Of a stretch of 64,000 nucleotides of DNA, positions 17,000 through 24,800 are shown one piece after another; the first letter of the stretch is position 1, and each line of letters begins with the position of its first letter. The DNA is taken from positions 99,249 through 163,248 of the forward strand of contig NZ_VUNL01000007.1 in NCBI RefSeq assembly GCF_009697385.1. Reading direction: 5' to 3'. Made by a program: the position numbers and the translations under genes. Under the pieces are notes generated by a model. It was not told the origin of the DNA, ran no database searches, and saw nothing but the letters and a program-made list of their open reading frames with translations. The stretch comes from Wylensekiella montiformis (lineage in GTDB: Bacteria > Bacillota > Negativicutes > Selenomonadales > Selenomonadaceae).

Positions 17000-17441
17000 G
17001 AAAGATATCCTTTCCGGACATCAAAGCCTTTGTGATAAGCGGCAAAAACGCATCGTGTCAAAGGAAAAGCGCTCCAGTCACACCGCTGTGAATAAGAACG
17101 GTCAACTGGTGCGTCAATATCTGATTGATGGTGACGTGATTAAAGATAAGCATGTTATCAAGTGCGATTATCTTGTCTTGAATGATGAGAAAAAGGCGGC
17201 GTATTTTATCGAGCTGAAGGGCTCGAAGGTTGTGCATGCCATCGAACAGATCGAGGAGACGGCAAAGAGACTTCGGCCTTGCCTGCCAGGATATCAGTTC
17301 TATTATCGTATCGTCATTAGTGGCAGCTGTACGCATAATGTGAATAGAGCGGAGTACTTGAGTTGGAAAAACAAGTACAGGAGTATCCAGGGGAACCCTG
17401 TGGCATATTTGGCAAGGGTTCGATATACCGAAAAAATCTGA
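16992..17441 (+). CDS. Small PD-(D/E)xK nuclease-like protein, partner of upstream ATPase
   Basis: A basic 149-residue protein whose core, CDYLVLNDEKKAAYFIELKG, gives the order D59, E74-x-K76 expected for a PD-(D/E)xK nuclease active site, followed by helices. The N terminus is Lys/Arg-rich (KRQKRIVSKEKRSS), which fits nucleic acid contact. The ATG is inside the end of the ATPase gene (8-base overlap), so production is coupled and the two proteins probably form a complex. There is no signal peptide. The nuclease assignment rests on one motif and predicted secondary structure and needs a profile search. It could also be an inactive regulatory relative. Confidence 0.62.
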   Translation: MSEKDILSGHQSLCDKRQKRIVSKEKRSSHTAVNKNGQLVRQYLIDGDVIKDKHVIKCDYLVLNDEKKAAYFIELKGSKVVHAIEQIEETAKRLRPCLPGYQFYYRIVISGSCTHNVNRAEYLSWKNKYRSIQGNPVAYLARVRYTEKI

Positions 17442-17484
17442 GTCTTTTGTCGTGATATAGATTTTGATGGAGAGGAATAATCTG

Positions 17485-19197
17485 ATGAGGATAGCATTCT
17501 ATGGCGCGAATCGCGTGGCGAAGGATTTTTACTATGTGCTGAAGGATACGGATATGGAGGTTTCGCTTTGTTTTGCTGATGCGAGCGAGGATGCCGCTGG
17601 TTTTGCACAGGGAACGGGGATTGAGACTGTGCCGGTTGCTTCGCTGCCAGCGCTGCGGGCGAACTTTGATATGTTGGTCGTCTGCGATTTCTCGCATGAG
17701 GAAAAGGAGCAGACGCTGCAGGCGATGGGGCTGGCGCATGGGAAGGAATATCAATGGGTTGAGGAGATTTTTCCTCTGTTCGATGATGTCCAGTTGAATC
17801 CGGAGGAAAAGCCGATGCTCGTCTGGGGCTGTGGTCGTAAGGGGGAGCAGTTCTACCGTTGGAATACGGCGTATGAGGTCGAGGCGTATCTGGATAGAGC
17901 GCCTCAGGGAGAAGCGTTTTACGGCTATCCGTGCCGCAAACCAGAGACGGTGCAGGACTGGAGTCGGTATTTCATCGTGGTTGCGGTGGCGCGGAATGAG
18001 GCAATCTGTGATTTCCTAGAGCAGCAGGGGTGCAAGCGCTATCGCGATTTCTGTACGTATGAGGATATCGAGTCGCTGCCGTCGACGCTTTTACGGCAGA
18101 CGATTCTTCAGCCAGAGGTTTATGATTTCACCTGCCGCAGTATGTTGAACCATGCGGAGATTGGCGGCAGGGGAAATGTGATTTGCTGTTGCTCGACGTT
18201 TATCCGCAATTCGCTGGGAGACATTTCAGAGGAGAGGTCTTTTCGCGATTGCTGGAATTCCTTCGTACATCGTATTCTATGCTTGTCTAATGTGAATCGG
18301 ACGTATAGTTTTTGCCTGCATGATATGTGTCCGCTCTTTATCGGGCGCCATGAGACAAGGGACTATCATCTCTCTAAACCATATCCTAAGATGGAGGATG
18401 CACCGCGGACAGTGGCCGTCGGTTTTGACTATACTTGCAATTTAAAATGCGTGACCTGTCGCAAGGATTTCCGTGTGGCGAAAGAGGAAGATAAGCGGCA
18501 GATCCAGAGCATTGCGGAGATGGTGCGCGATCAAGTGCTCCCCGGCTGCGAGTTCCTGATTATGGCGGGCGACGGTGAGGTGCTTCTTTCCGATGCCTAT
18601 CGCACCGTGTATGCCTCGGAGCAAATGAAGCATATCCGCTGGTTTCGCCTTTTGACCAATGGCTTGCTTTTTACACCGGAGAAGTGGGCAGAGCTGCGCC
18701 GCTATACGGACGCAAAAATCATGATGACGGTGTCCATCGATGCAGCCACGCCAGAAACATATGCAAATATCCGCCGGGGGGGGATGTTTGCAGTATTGGA
18801 GAGGAATATGGCGTATGCCAGCCAGCTGCGTAAGATAGGGGAGCTTTCCTATCTGCGCTTTAATTTTGTGGTACAGCGGCAGAATTTCCAAGAGATGATT
18901 CCTTTTGTTGAATGGGGCAAGCGGCTGGGTGTTGATGAGCTGTTCTTTACGAAAATATTGAACTGGGGCACCTATAGCCGGGAGGAGTTTCGCGACATCA
19001 GCATGATGGAGGAGAACGGTATCACGCCGAAGCCGGAGCTGCAGGCTGTTCTGGATCAGCCGATTATGAGAGACCCGATTGTGGATTTAGGAACCATTCG
19101 GTATCAGCATGACGGTACGGATACAGAGACAGTAGAGAATTATTATCGATGGGAGCTTGAACGGAAGGTACCGGATCTTTTTGGGGAAGGAAAATAA
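17485..19197 (+). CDS. Radical SAM protein with two Rossmann modules and SPASM-like cluster placed before the SAM domain
   Basis: The 570-residue protein starts with two consecutive Rossmann-like modules (RIAFYGANRVAKDF, then PMLVWGCGRKGEQF near residue 112). A Cys-rich segment follows (CRSMLNHAEI, VICCCSTFIRNSLGDI, then CLHDMCPLF) that looks like a SPASM-type auxiliary cluster domain. Only after it comes the radical SAM core with CNLKCVTC (CxxxCxxC, about residue 320). SPASM domains normally follow the SAM core, so the order is permuted. The ATG at 17485 has GGAGAGGA 8 bases upstream. The substrate is unknown, and the glycan context suggests modification of a sugar, lipid carrier or glycoprotein. 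Confidence 0.82.
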   Translation: MRIAFYGANRVAKDFYYVLKDTDMEVSLCFADASEDAAGFAQGTGIETVPVASLPALRANFDMLVVCDFSHEEKEQTLQAMGLAHGKEYQWVEEIFPLFDDVQLNPEEKPMLVWGCGRKGEQFYRWNTAYEVEAYLDRAPQGEAFYGYPCRKPETVQDWSRYFIVVAVARNEAICDFLEQQGCKRYRDFCTYEDIESLPSTLLRQTILQPEVYDFTCRSMLNHAEIGGRGNVICCCSTFIRNSLGDISEERSFRDCWNSFVHRILCLSNVNRTYSFCLHDMCPLFIGRHETRDYHLSKPYPKMEDAPRTVAVGFDYTCNLKCVTCRKDFRVAKEEDKRQIQSIAEMVRDQVLPGCEFLIMAGDGEVLLSDAYRTVYASEQMKHIRWFRLLTNGLLFTPEKWAELRRYTDAKIMMTVSIDAATPETYANIRRGGMFAVLERNMAYASQLRKIGELSYLRFNFVVQRQNFQEMIPFVEWGKRLGVDELFFTKILNWGTYSREEFRDISMMEENGITPKPELQAVLDQPIMRDPIVDLGTIRYQHDGTDTETVENYYRWELERKVPDLFGEGK

Positions 19198-19233
19198 GGC
19201 AAAATCTTGGATTTAGTAAAAGAGAGGGGAACT

Positions 19234-20511
19234 ATGCAATCACTATATCATTGGCTAGCTAGCGCGCAGGACACGATCAGCCAGTTGCTTTCGTATTATC
19301 ATGCCAAGGGGAAAAGGATGATGCTTTGGGGTGCTGGCAATCGTGGTTGCGCCTTTTTACAGTATTATGACCCGCAGGCAGAGTATCTTTCTGGTGTATA
19401 TGATATGTACCCGCCGAAGCAGGGGACAGTACTGGCCACGGGGCATCGTGTTTATGCCCCGGAGGCGCTGATGTGTGATGTTATTTTTGTTCTCTCGAAT
19501 AACGTTGAGCAGTTCGTACGCCTATACGTGAAAAAGCATGCGCGTCCAGAAAAGGTCATCGACATCGGAGATGTTATCTTCGGCAGGCTTCCGCTGCAAA
19601 AGATCATTCATGAGGAGAAAATGAAGCTCTCTGCTGCGCGGCAAGAGAAAATCTGCGGTCTGGTCATCATGTATCAGCCTTCTTCACAGAATTTTTCGTA
19701 TGCGAAACAATATGCTGCTGAGCTTGACCACCTCGTTCTTTTTGATAATTCGCCGGAGAGCCATAAGAATTTATTTGATTTGGAAGATTTTCCAAAGAAT
19801 ACGGTATATGAATGGAATCAGGGTGAAAATATTGGTCTGGGGGAACCTATCAATTGTTTGGTCAAGCGGCTGGATGGTACTGGCTATGGCTGGATAATGA
19901 CCTTTGATCAGGATAGTCTACCAGCACGTAATATGATCGGTGGCATGAGACGCTTTATTGATTCTATGCAATGCACAGAGGATGTTGCTGTTGTCTCTCC
20001 AAGGTTGGTGTTGGATGAGGAAGAAGAGCGGACTATCAAAGCGGCGGGGTTTCCTTTTTGTTTGCATACATCTTATATTGCGCAAAGCGGAATGTTGCAG
20101 CGCATCAGGAGTATCCGGGCAATCGGAGGATATGACAGAAATCTGTTTATTGATTCGGTGGATATAGATTTCGTCGTCCGATGCATGCTGCAAGGGTATC
20201 AGACGCTTAGGCTGAATGACTGCTGTCTGTATCATCAGATTGATGATACAGACAGCAAGGACATCAATGTCAAGGGACACATATACCATACGAATAAATA
20301 TGGACCACTGCGTTATTATTATCAGTATCGCAATGCGCTCTATTGCAAGGATAAGTTTCATGGCTCCGCTTATGAATTTATATGGGATGAAGTGCTGGAT
20401 GGATTGGATAGGGCTATGATGTTAGAAAAGCAGGCCGATAAGATTACTAGTATGGTGAAAAGAGCTAAATTAGATTTTGCAGCTCATGTCATGGGCAAGT
20501 ATAGGGGGTAG
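19234..20511 (+). CDS. Rhamnosyltransferase-like GT2 with N-terminal Rossmann module
   Basis: Residues 1-120 hold the Rossmann-like module (MMLWGAGNRGCAFL, then GVYDMYPPKQG). Residues 140-425 match rhamnosyltransferase-type GT2 enzymes: LVLFDNSPES, then NIGLGEPINCLVK, the DXD-region TFDQDS and an IDSVDIDFVVRC motif. It probably adds a deoxyhexose to the surface glycan. ATG 19234 is favoured by GAGGGG just upstream, although an in-frame TTG at 19207 is possible. The stop TAG overlaps a small GTG-started frame. Confidence 0.82.
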   Translation: MQSLYHWLASAQDTISQLLSYYHAKGKRMMLWGAGNRGCAFLQYYDPQAEYLSGVYDMYPPKQGTVLATGHRVYAPEALMCDVIFVLSNNVEQFVRLYVKKHARPEKVIDIGDVIFGRLPLQKIIHEEKMKLSAARQEKICGLVIMYQPSSQNFSYAKQYAAELDHLVLFDNSPESHKNLFDLEDFPKNTVYEWNQGENIGLGEPINCLVKRLDGTGYGWIMTFDQDSLPARNMIGGMRRFIDSMQCTEDVAVVSPRLVLDEEEERTIKAAGFPFCLHTSYIAQSGMLQRIRSIRAIGGYDRNLFIDSVDIDFVVRCMLQGYQTLRLNDCCLYHQIDDTDSKDINVKGHIYHTNKYGPLRYYYQYRNALYCKDKFHGSAYEFIWDEVLDGLDRAMMLEKQADKITSMVKRAKLDFAAHVMGKYRG

Positions 20512-20669
20512 TGTCAACGATTTACCAACAATATTTTATAGACCATGTTCATTCCTTGGAAGCGCAGGCGCAGCTTGAGGATCACAGTGAAGAGATTCAG
20601 GTGGCATTCTGCCGCGCGCGGGAGGATTTCGAGGCTGGGAGAATGGGGCAACAGGATGTTAGGGGATGA
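20511..20669 (+). CDS. Possible small protein of 52 residues
   Basis: A GTG whose G is the last base of the preceding TAG opens a 52-codon frame, charged and helical (SLEAQAQLEDHSEEIQ), ending 14 bases before the next gene. GGGGG just upstream could act as a ribosome site. Composition and spacing fit a coupled small gene, but it might equally be the in-frame tail of a lost longer gene. I recognise no family. Confidence 0.3.
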   Translation: MSTIYQQYFIDHVHSLEAQAQLEDHSEEIQVAFCRAREDFEAGRMGQQDVRG

Positions 20670-20683
20670 GGGGAGATAATAAA

Positions 20684-21679
20684 ATGAACATTATACTCTA
20701 TGGTACAGGCAAGCGATTTCGCTCTTTTATAGATTGCAAGTTTTATGCAGAAGCGTTGAAAAGGCATGACTATCATGTTGTCGGCGTATATGATAAGGCA
20801 AAGGCTGGGGAGCGGGTAACCGTTGGTAATGGGAGCTTTGTTGTCGGTACGCAGGCGGATTGTGTACAAGGGGCCAGCGATTGTATCGCTATTACATCGG
20901 ACAAGTATTTTGATGAAATCGCAGGCGAACTCACTGCGCTCGGTGTCGCGCGGGAAAGGCTCATCAAGTTGAGTGAGATTGAGACGGAGCTGGAGGATGA
21001 TGTCTATACGTTTCAGCGGTTTGACGGGCGGTATGGAATCGAGATTGGCGGGCCGTCACATTGTTTTGCGGAGATTTATCGTCGCTGCCGGGGCTGTGAT
21101 GATGTGAATTTCAGTGCCGATACAGTGTGGTGGAAGAAAAAAGAAAATGTCTACCGGGGGGGGACAAGAACGCTTGGGAAGGTATTCATCGCGGATGCGG
21201 TGGATCTCTCCATGATTGCTGATGCGAAGTATGATTTCGTGTTGTCATCGAATAATCTCGAGCATATCGCGAATCCGCTGAAGGCTGTTGCCGAGTTCGT
21301 CCGGATACTGAAGCCGGGAGGCTATCTCGTCATCGTTGTCCCGTTCAAGGAGAAGACGTTCGATCATCGGCGGCCTTACACGGCTTTTGAACATTTGCTG
21401 GAGGATTATAAGCGTGACATTGGCGAGGATGATCTCACGCATTTGCCGGAAATCGCTGCACTCCATGATTACGAAATGGATCCGCCTTGCGGCGGTCGGG
21501 AGAATTTTCTCCGTCGTTCGAAAGAGAATTTCAAGAACCGCTGCCTGCATCAGCATGTGTTCAGCGAAGAGACCCTGCGGGGGATTTATGACTATTTCCA
21601 GGTGGAGGTGCTTTCATTTGCCTGCTTAGGAGCGAATCTGGTGTGTGTGGGAGAAAGGGCGGCAAAATCTATGATATAA
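20684..21679 (+). CDS. Methyltransferase-like protein with N-terminal Rossmann module
   Basis: Residues 1-105 are the Rossmann-like module (IILYGTGKRFRSF, then GVYDKAKAGE). Residues 115-331 look like a class I SAM methyltransferase: a modified motif I region (YGIEIGGPSH) and the typical SSNNLEHIANPLKAVAEF followed by ILKPGGYLVIVVP. The glycine-rich motif I is weak, so activity could be altered. The ATG at 20684 has GGGGAGAT 8 bases upstream. It may O-methylate a sugar residue. The neighbouring glycosyltransferases support a glycan role. Confidence 0.78.
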   Translation: MNIILYGTGKRFRSFIDCKFYAEALKRHDYHVVGVYDKAKAGERVTVGNGSFVVGTQADCVQGASDCIAITSDKYFDEIAGELTALGVARERLIKLSEIETELEDDVYTFQRFDGRYGIEIGGPSHCFAEIYRRCRGCDDVNFSADTVWWKKKENVYRGGTRTLGKVFIADAVDLSMIADAKYDFVLSSNNLEHIANPLKAVAEFVRILKPGGYLVIVVPFKEKTFDHRRPYTAFEHLLEDYKRDIGEDDLTHLPEIAALHDYEMDPPCGGRENFLRRSKENFKNRCLHQHVFSEETLRGIYDYFQVEVLSFACLGANLVCVGERAAKSMI

Positions 21680-21721
21680 TAAAGCAAATGATTTCGTGGC
21701 TTTCGTACGGAGAGCAATGAG

Positions 21722-21985
21722 ATGTATAAGCCAGGTGAGGTGTTCCAGCCGAAGGCGTTTCCGAAAATGACCTATATTGATCGCTTATTTGATGAGGATA
21801 GCACTTACGAGGAAGAGTTGCAGGATGACTTGGAGGATACAGGGACGTTGGTTGTCATTACCGGAGCCTCAAAATCGGGGCATATTGTTCTATCTGCGGT
21901 AGGGGAGCGTGTGGCAGCGGTAAATTTTGTGGATGAGGATAATGTTCGGGGTGTGGGACAGCATTACAGCGTACGGAGGGGAAAT
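21722..21985 (+). pseudogene. N-terminal remnant of a P-loop ATPase, in frame with the next gene
   Basis: An 88-codon open segment begins YKPGEVFQPKAFPKMTYIDR and contains LVVITGASKSGHIVL, which has the shape of a Walker A loop but with His-Ile in place of Lys-Thr/Ser. The sequence then runs without a stop into the glycosyltransferase at 21986, which has its own ribosome site. I read it as the 5' end of a decayed ATPase (the opening resembles accessory STAND or AAA proteins) joined to the glycan gene by deletion. It may be translated as an N-terminal extension. The family call is tentative. Confidence 0.5.
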
Positions 21986-23407
21986 ATGCGGATATTTTTT
22001 TATGGGATTGGCAGATTTTATCAACGGCGGCGAGACGAACTAACGGAGCTGCGTGAGGAGGATACGTTTCTCGGCTTCATAGATCGGAGGGCGCGGGAAT
22101 GCCGTAATTTCGATGGTGCCCCCGTTTATTTGCTGGAGGAAGCGCTGCAGAAAGATTTTGATGCAATCGTTGTTACGAATGCATCCTTTGTTGATATTGC
22201 GAAGTCTTTGCATACGTGCGGCGTGTCCCATGCGAAGATCCTCTCTTATCTGGCCTATTTGGCGAAAAAAAAGGGAGCTGCGCGGCAGGAATTCGGGACT
22301 TTTGGTGATTGCTCGGGCATGCGGATTCTCATGACGACGGTGGATTTGGATTATAATGGGGGAACGCTTGCTTTGGTTCATGCGGCAGAGGCGATGTCTG
22401 CGCGCGGTGATCGTGTGACGATCGCGGCACCGGCTGCCAACGAGAAACTGTTGAAGGAAGTATTGCGGCTCCCCGTGAAGGTTTGTTTGATGCCGGGGGT
22501 GCGTTATCTGAATCGTGAACAAATGGACTGGATGTATGCGTATGATGCTTGTCTCGTGAATGTGTACCAAAATGGCGCATTTGCGGTAGAGGCAAGCCAA
22601 TGCGTTCCGACGCTTTGGTGGATGCATGAGCCGAGTAACCGTTTTTGCAGTGTTTATCGAGATATCCAGCAGGAGTTTCCGGAGCTGCTGCGGGAAGAGA
22701 ACTTTTTCCGCCTTCGGATCGCTGCCGTAAGCGAGCAGGCGAAAGCAAATTTCGAGCATTACTATCCTGGCCGCGTCGATGCCATCCTGCCCTACTGTCT
22801 GCCGGACAGCGGGCAGGATTTTATCGATGAGCCGCAGGAACGCGTCACGTTTGCTATCATCGGCGGGGTGTGCGAGCGCAAGGGGCAGGATGTGTTTCTC
22901 CGGGCCGTGGCGCTGCTGCCAGAGCAGCTCAAGGAAAAGGCTGCGTTTGTCCTCATCGGCGGCAGTGACGGGGAAGATGCCTTCTCTGCAGCGGTTCGGG
23001 CAGCGGCAGAGAAGGAGCCGAGCGTCAAGCTCTTGGGGGTATTGAATCGTGCCGAGATGCGTAAGGCATATCGCCGGATCGATGTTGTTGTCTGTGCATC
23101 GCGCGAGGAATGTCTGCCGACGACCATGGCGGAAGGCATGATGTATCGGAAAATCTGTATTGCGACGGATGCTGCTGGAATGAATGGAATGATCCAGTCA
23201 GGGAAGAATGGCTTGATCGTACCAGTAGAGGATGCGGAGGCTTTGGCGCGGCGTATGCGGCATATCATCGAGCGGCCGCGGGAATATGAGGCTATGCGAT
23301 GCGCGGCTCGGCATACCTATGAGGAGTATTTCACGCCGAAGAAATTCTCGGAAAGATTGATAGAGGAACTGGGGAAAACGGTAGAGTGCTGGAAAAAGAA
23401 ATCGTGA
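21986..23407 (+). CDS. GT4 glycosyltransferase with N-terminal Rossmann module
   Basis: Starting at ATG 21986 (GGAGGGG 4 bases upstream), the 473-residue protein has a Rossmann-like module (RIFFYGIGRFYQRR, then GFIDRRAREC) in residues 1-110. A GT-B family 4 transferase follows: MTTVDLDYNGGTLALVHAA at its start, FAIIGGVCERKGQDVFL, then CASREECLPTTMAEGM with the EX7E-type region and GKNGLIVPVEDAEAL. Such enzymes use a nucleotide sugar with retention of configuration. The upstream in-frame segment could add 88 residues if translation starts at 21722. Confidence 0.87.
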   Translation: MRIFFYGIGRFYQRRRDELTELREEDTFLGFIDRRARECRNFDGAPVYLLEEALQKDFDAIVVTNASFVDIAKSLHTCGVSHAKILSYLAYLAKKKGAARQEFGTFGDCSGMRILMTTVDLDYNGGTLALVHAAEAMSARGDRVTIAAPAANEKLLKEVLRLPVKVCLMPGVRYLNREQMDWMYAYDACLVNVYQNGAFAVEASQCVPTLWWMHEPSNRFCSVYRDIQQEFPELLREENFFRLRIAAVSEQAKANFEHYYPGRVDAILPYCLPDSGQDFIDEPQERVTFAIIGGVCERKGQDVFLRAVALLPEQLKEKAAFVLIGGSDGEDAFSAAVRAAAEKEPSVKLLGVLNRAEMRKAYRRIDVVVCASREECLPTTMAEGMMYRKICIATDAAGMNGMIQSGKNGLIVPVEDAEALARRMRHIIERPREYEAMRCAARHTYEEYFTPKKFSERLIEELGKTVECWKKKS

Positions 23408-23415
23408 GGGAAAAT

Positions 23416-24780
23416 ATGCGTATCAAGGTTTCTATTATCATGCCGTCGCTCAATGTGGTATCGTATATACGGCAGTGTCTGGACAGCGTCATCCATCAGA
23501 CGTTGCGGGATATCGAGATTCTCTGCATCGATGCGGGGTCGACGGACGGGACGCGGGAGATCCTGGCTGAATATGCAGCCGGGGATACGCGGATTCGTTT
23601 GATCGATTCGCCGGTGAAGAGCTATGGGTATCAGGTGAACCTAGGTATCCGACAAGCCAGGGGAGCGTATCTTGGCCTAGTGGAGACCGATGACAGGATT
23701 CAGCCAGATCTCCTGCCGTTGATGTATGAAAAGGCTGAGGCTTATCATCTGGATGCCGTTCGATGCAATTTTTATTTTTGCGAACATATCGGCGGCAGAG
23801 GGATACGGCGTCCGTCGCGTACCTTGGAGCATGCCGGGTATGCGGATTTGTATGGGCAGGTCATCCGTCCGTCGGATTATCCGAAACTTCTAGACCAGGA
23901 CTGGCCGATATGGTCAGGGATTTACAGGCGCGAGTTTCTTTTGGATCATGCTGTTTTCTGCCAGGAATCGCCGGGGGCCGCCTATCAGGATCTGGGGCTT
24001 TCGGTAGAGCTCTACGCGGCCTCCGGCAGGACCATGTATCTGGATCGATATTACTATCTGTATACTTTTGATCGAAATGAATCATCCATCAGGCAGAATA
24101 AAAGCATGGTTCAGGTCGCAGGAGAGTACGACAGGCTCTATAATGGTCAGGTCATTCCCGAGACTCAGTTTAGCAGGATAAAGAAAGTGGTTGACTGGAA
24201 GATGCTGAATTCTCTGGTCGGTATGACAAATTTGGTGCTTCCTATGGTGGATTATGATATCAGCGCGGCGTTGTTTCATGAACCATATCAGTGGTTTAGA
24301 CGGCAGCTAGCAGTGCGTTTCGGCGGAGATTATTCGGATAATATATGTGAAGTCAGTGCTGATACGATCAGTCGGGCAGAGAAACTCATAGCGGATGTAT
24401 CTGGATATGCCAGACAGTTAATGGAAGAAAACCAGAGAGCAAAGGCGAAAAGACAAAATATGGCTGAGCTTGTTAGTCAAAATAATGGAAAAATCGTTCT
24501 TTTTGGCTGCGGAATACGAGGAGAGGGATTACTGGATGCCTTGGTGCGCATCGAACAGGATGGACAGCGAAACATCCGTATCGATGCAGTTACCGATAAT
24601 GATCGTAAACGATGGGGCAGTTCGTTCTGTGGCATTGAGGTGATTCCTCCGAATCTTGCAGTGGAAAAATACTGTGATGATACCTTCGTGGTGGCGAATA
24701 AAATGCATTATGCGGAGATGCAGCAGCAGTTACGGGATATGGGAGTCCGTGAAGATCAACTTGTGATTTATGAACCATGA
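23416..24780 (+). CDS. GT2 glycosyltransferase with C-terminal Rossmann module
   Basis: Residues 1-240 are a GT2 transferase (VSIIMPSLNVVSYIRQCLDS, then IDAGSTDGT and the DXD-like VETDDRI). A helical middle region leads to the Rossmann-like module in residues 345-454 (KIVLFGCGIRGEGLL, then AVTDNDRKRWG). The ATG at 23416 lies 8 bases after the previous stop with GAGGG upstream. Its stop overlaps an ATG of the next frame (ATGA). It probably elongates the surface glycan. Confidence 0.87.
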   Translation: MRIKVSIIMPSLNVVSYIRQCLDSVIHQTLRDIEILCIDAGSTDGTREILAEYAAGDTRIRLIDSPVKSYGYQVNLGIRQARGAYLGLVETDDRIQPDLLPLMYEKAEAYHLDAVRCNFYFCEHIGGRGIRRPSRTLEHAGYADLYGQVIRPSDYPKLLDQDWPIWSGIYRREFLLDHAVFCQESPGAAYQDLGLSVELYAASGRTMYLDRYYYLYTFDRNESSIRQNKSMVQVAGEYDRLYNGQVIPETQFSRIKKVVDWKMLNSLVGMTNLVLPMVDYDISAALFHEPYQWFRRQLAVRFGGDYSDNICEVSADTISRAEKLIADVSGYARQLMEENQRAKAKRQNMAELVSQNNGKIVLFGCGIRGEGLLDALVRIEQDGQRNIRIDAVTDNDRKRWGSSFCGIEVIPPNLAVEKYCDDTFVVANKMHYAEMQQQLRDMGVREDQLVIYEP

Positions 24781-24800
24781 TTGTGCAAAGGCGGGATTTG

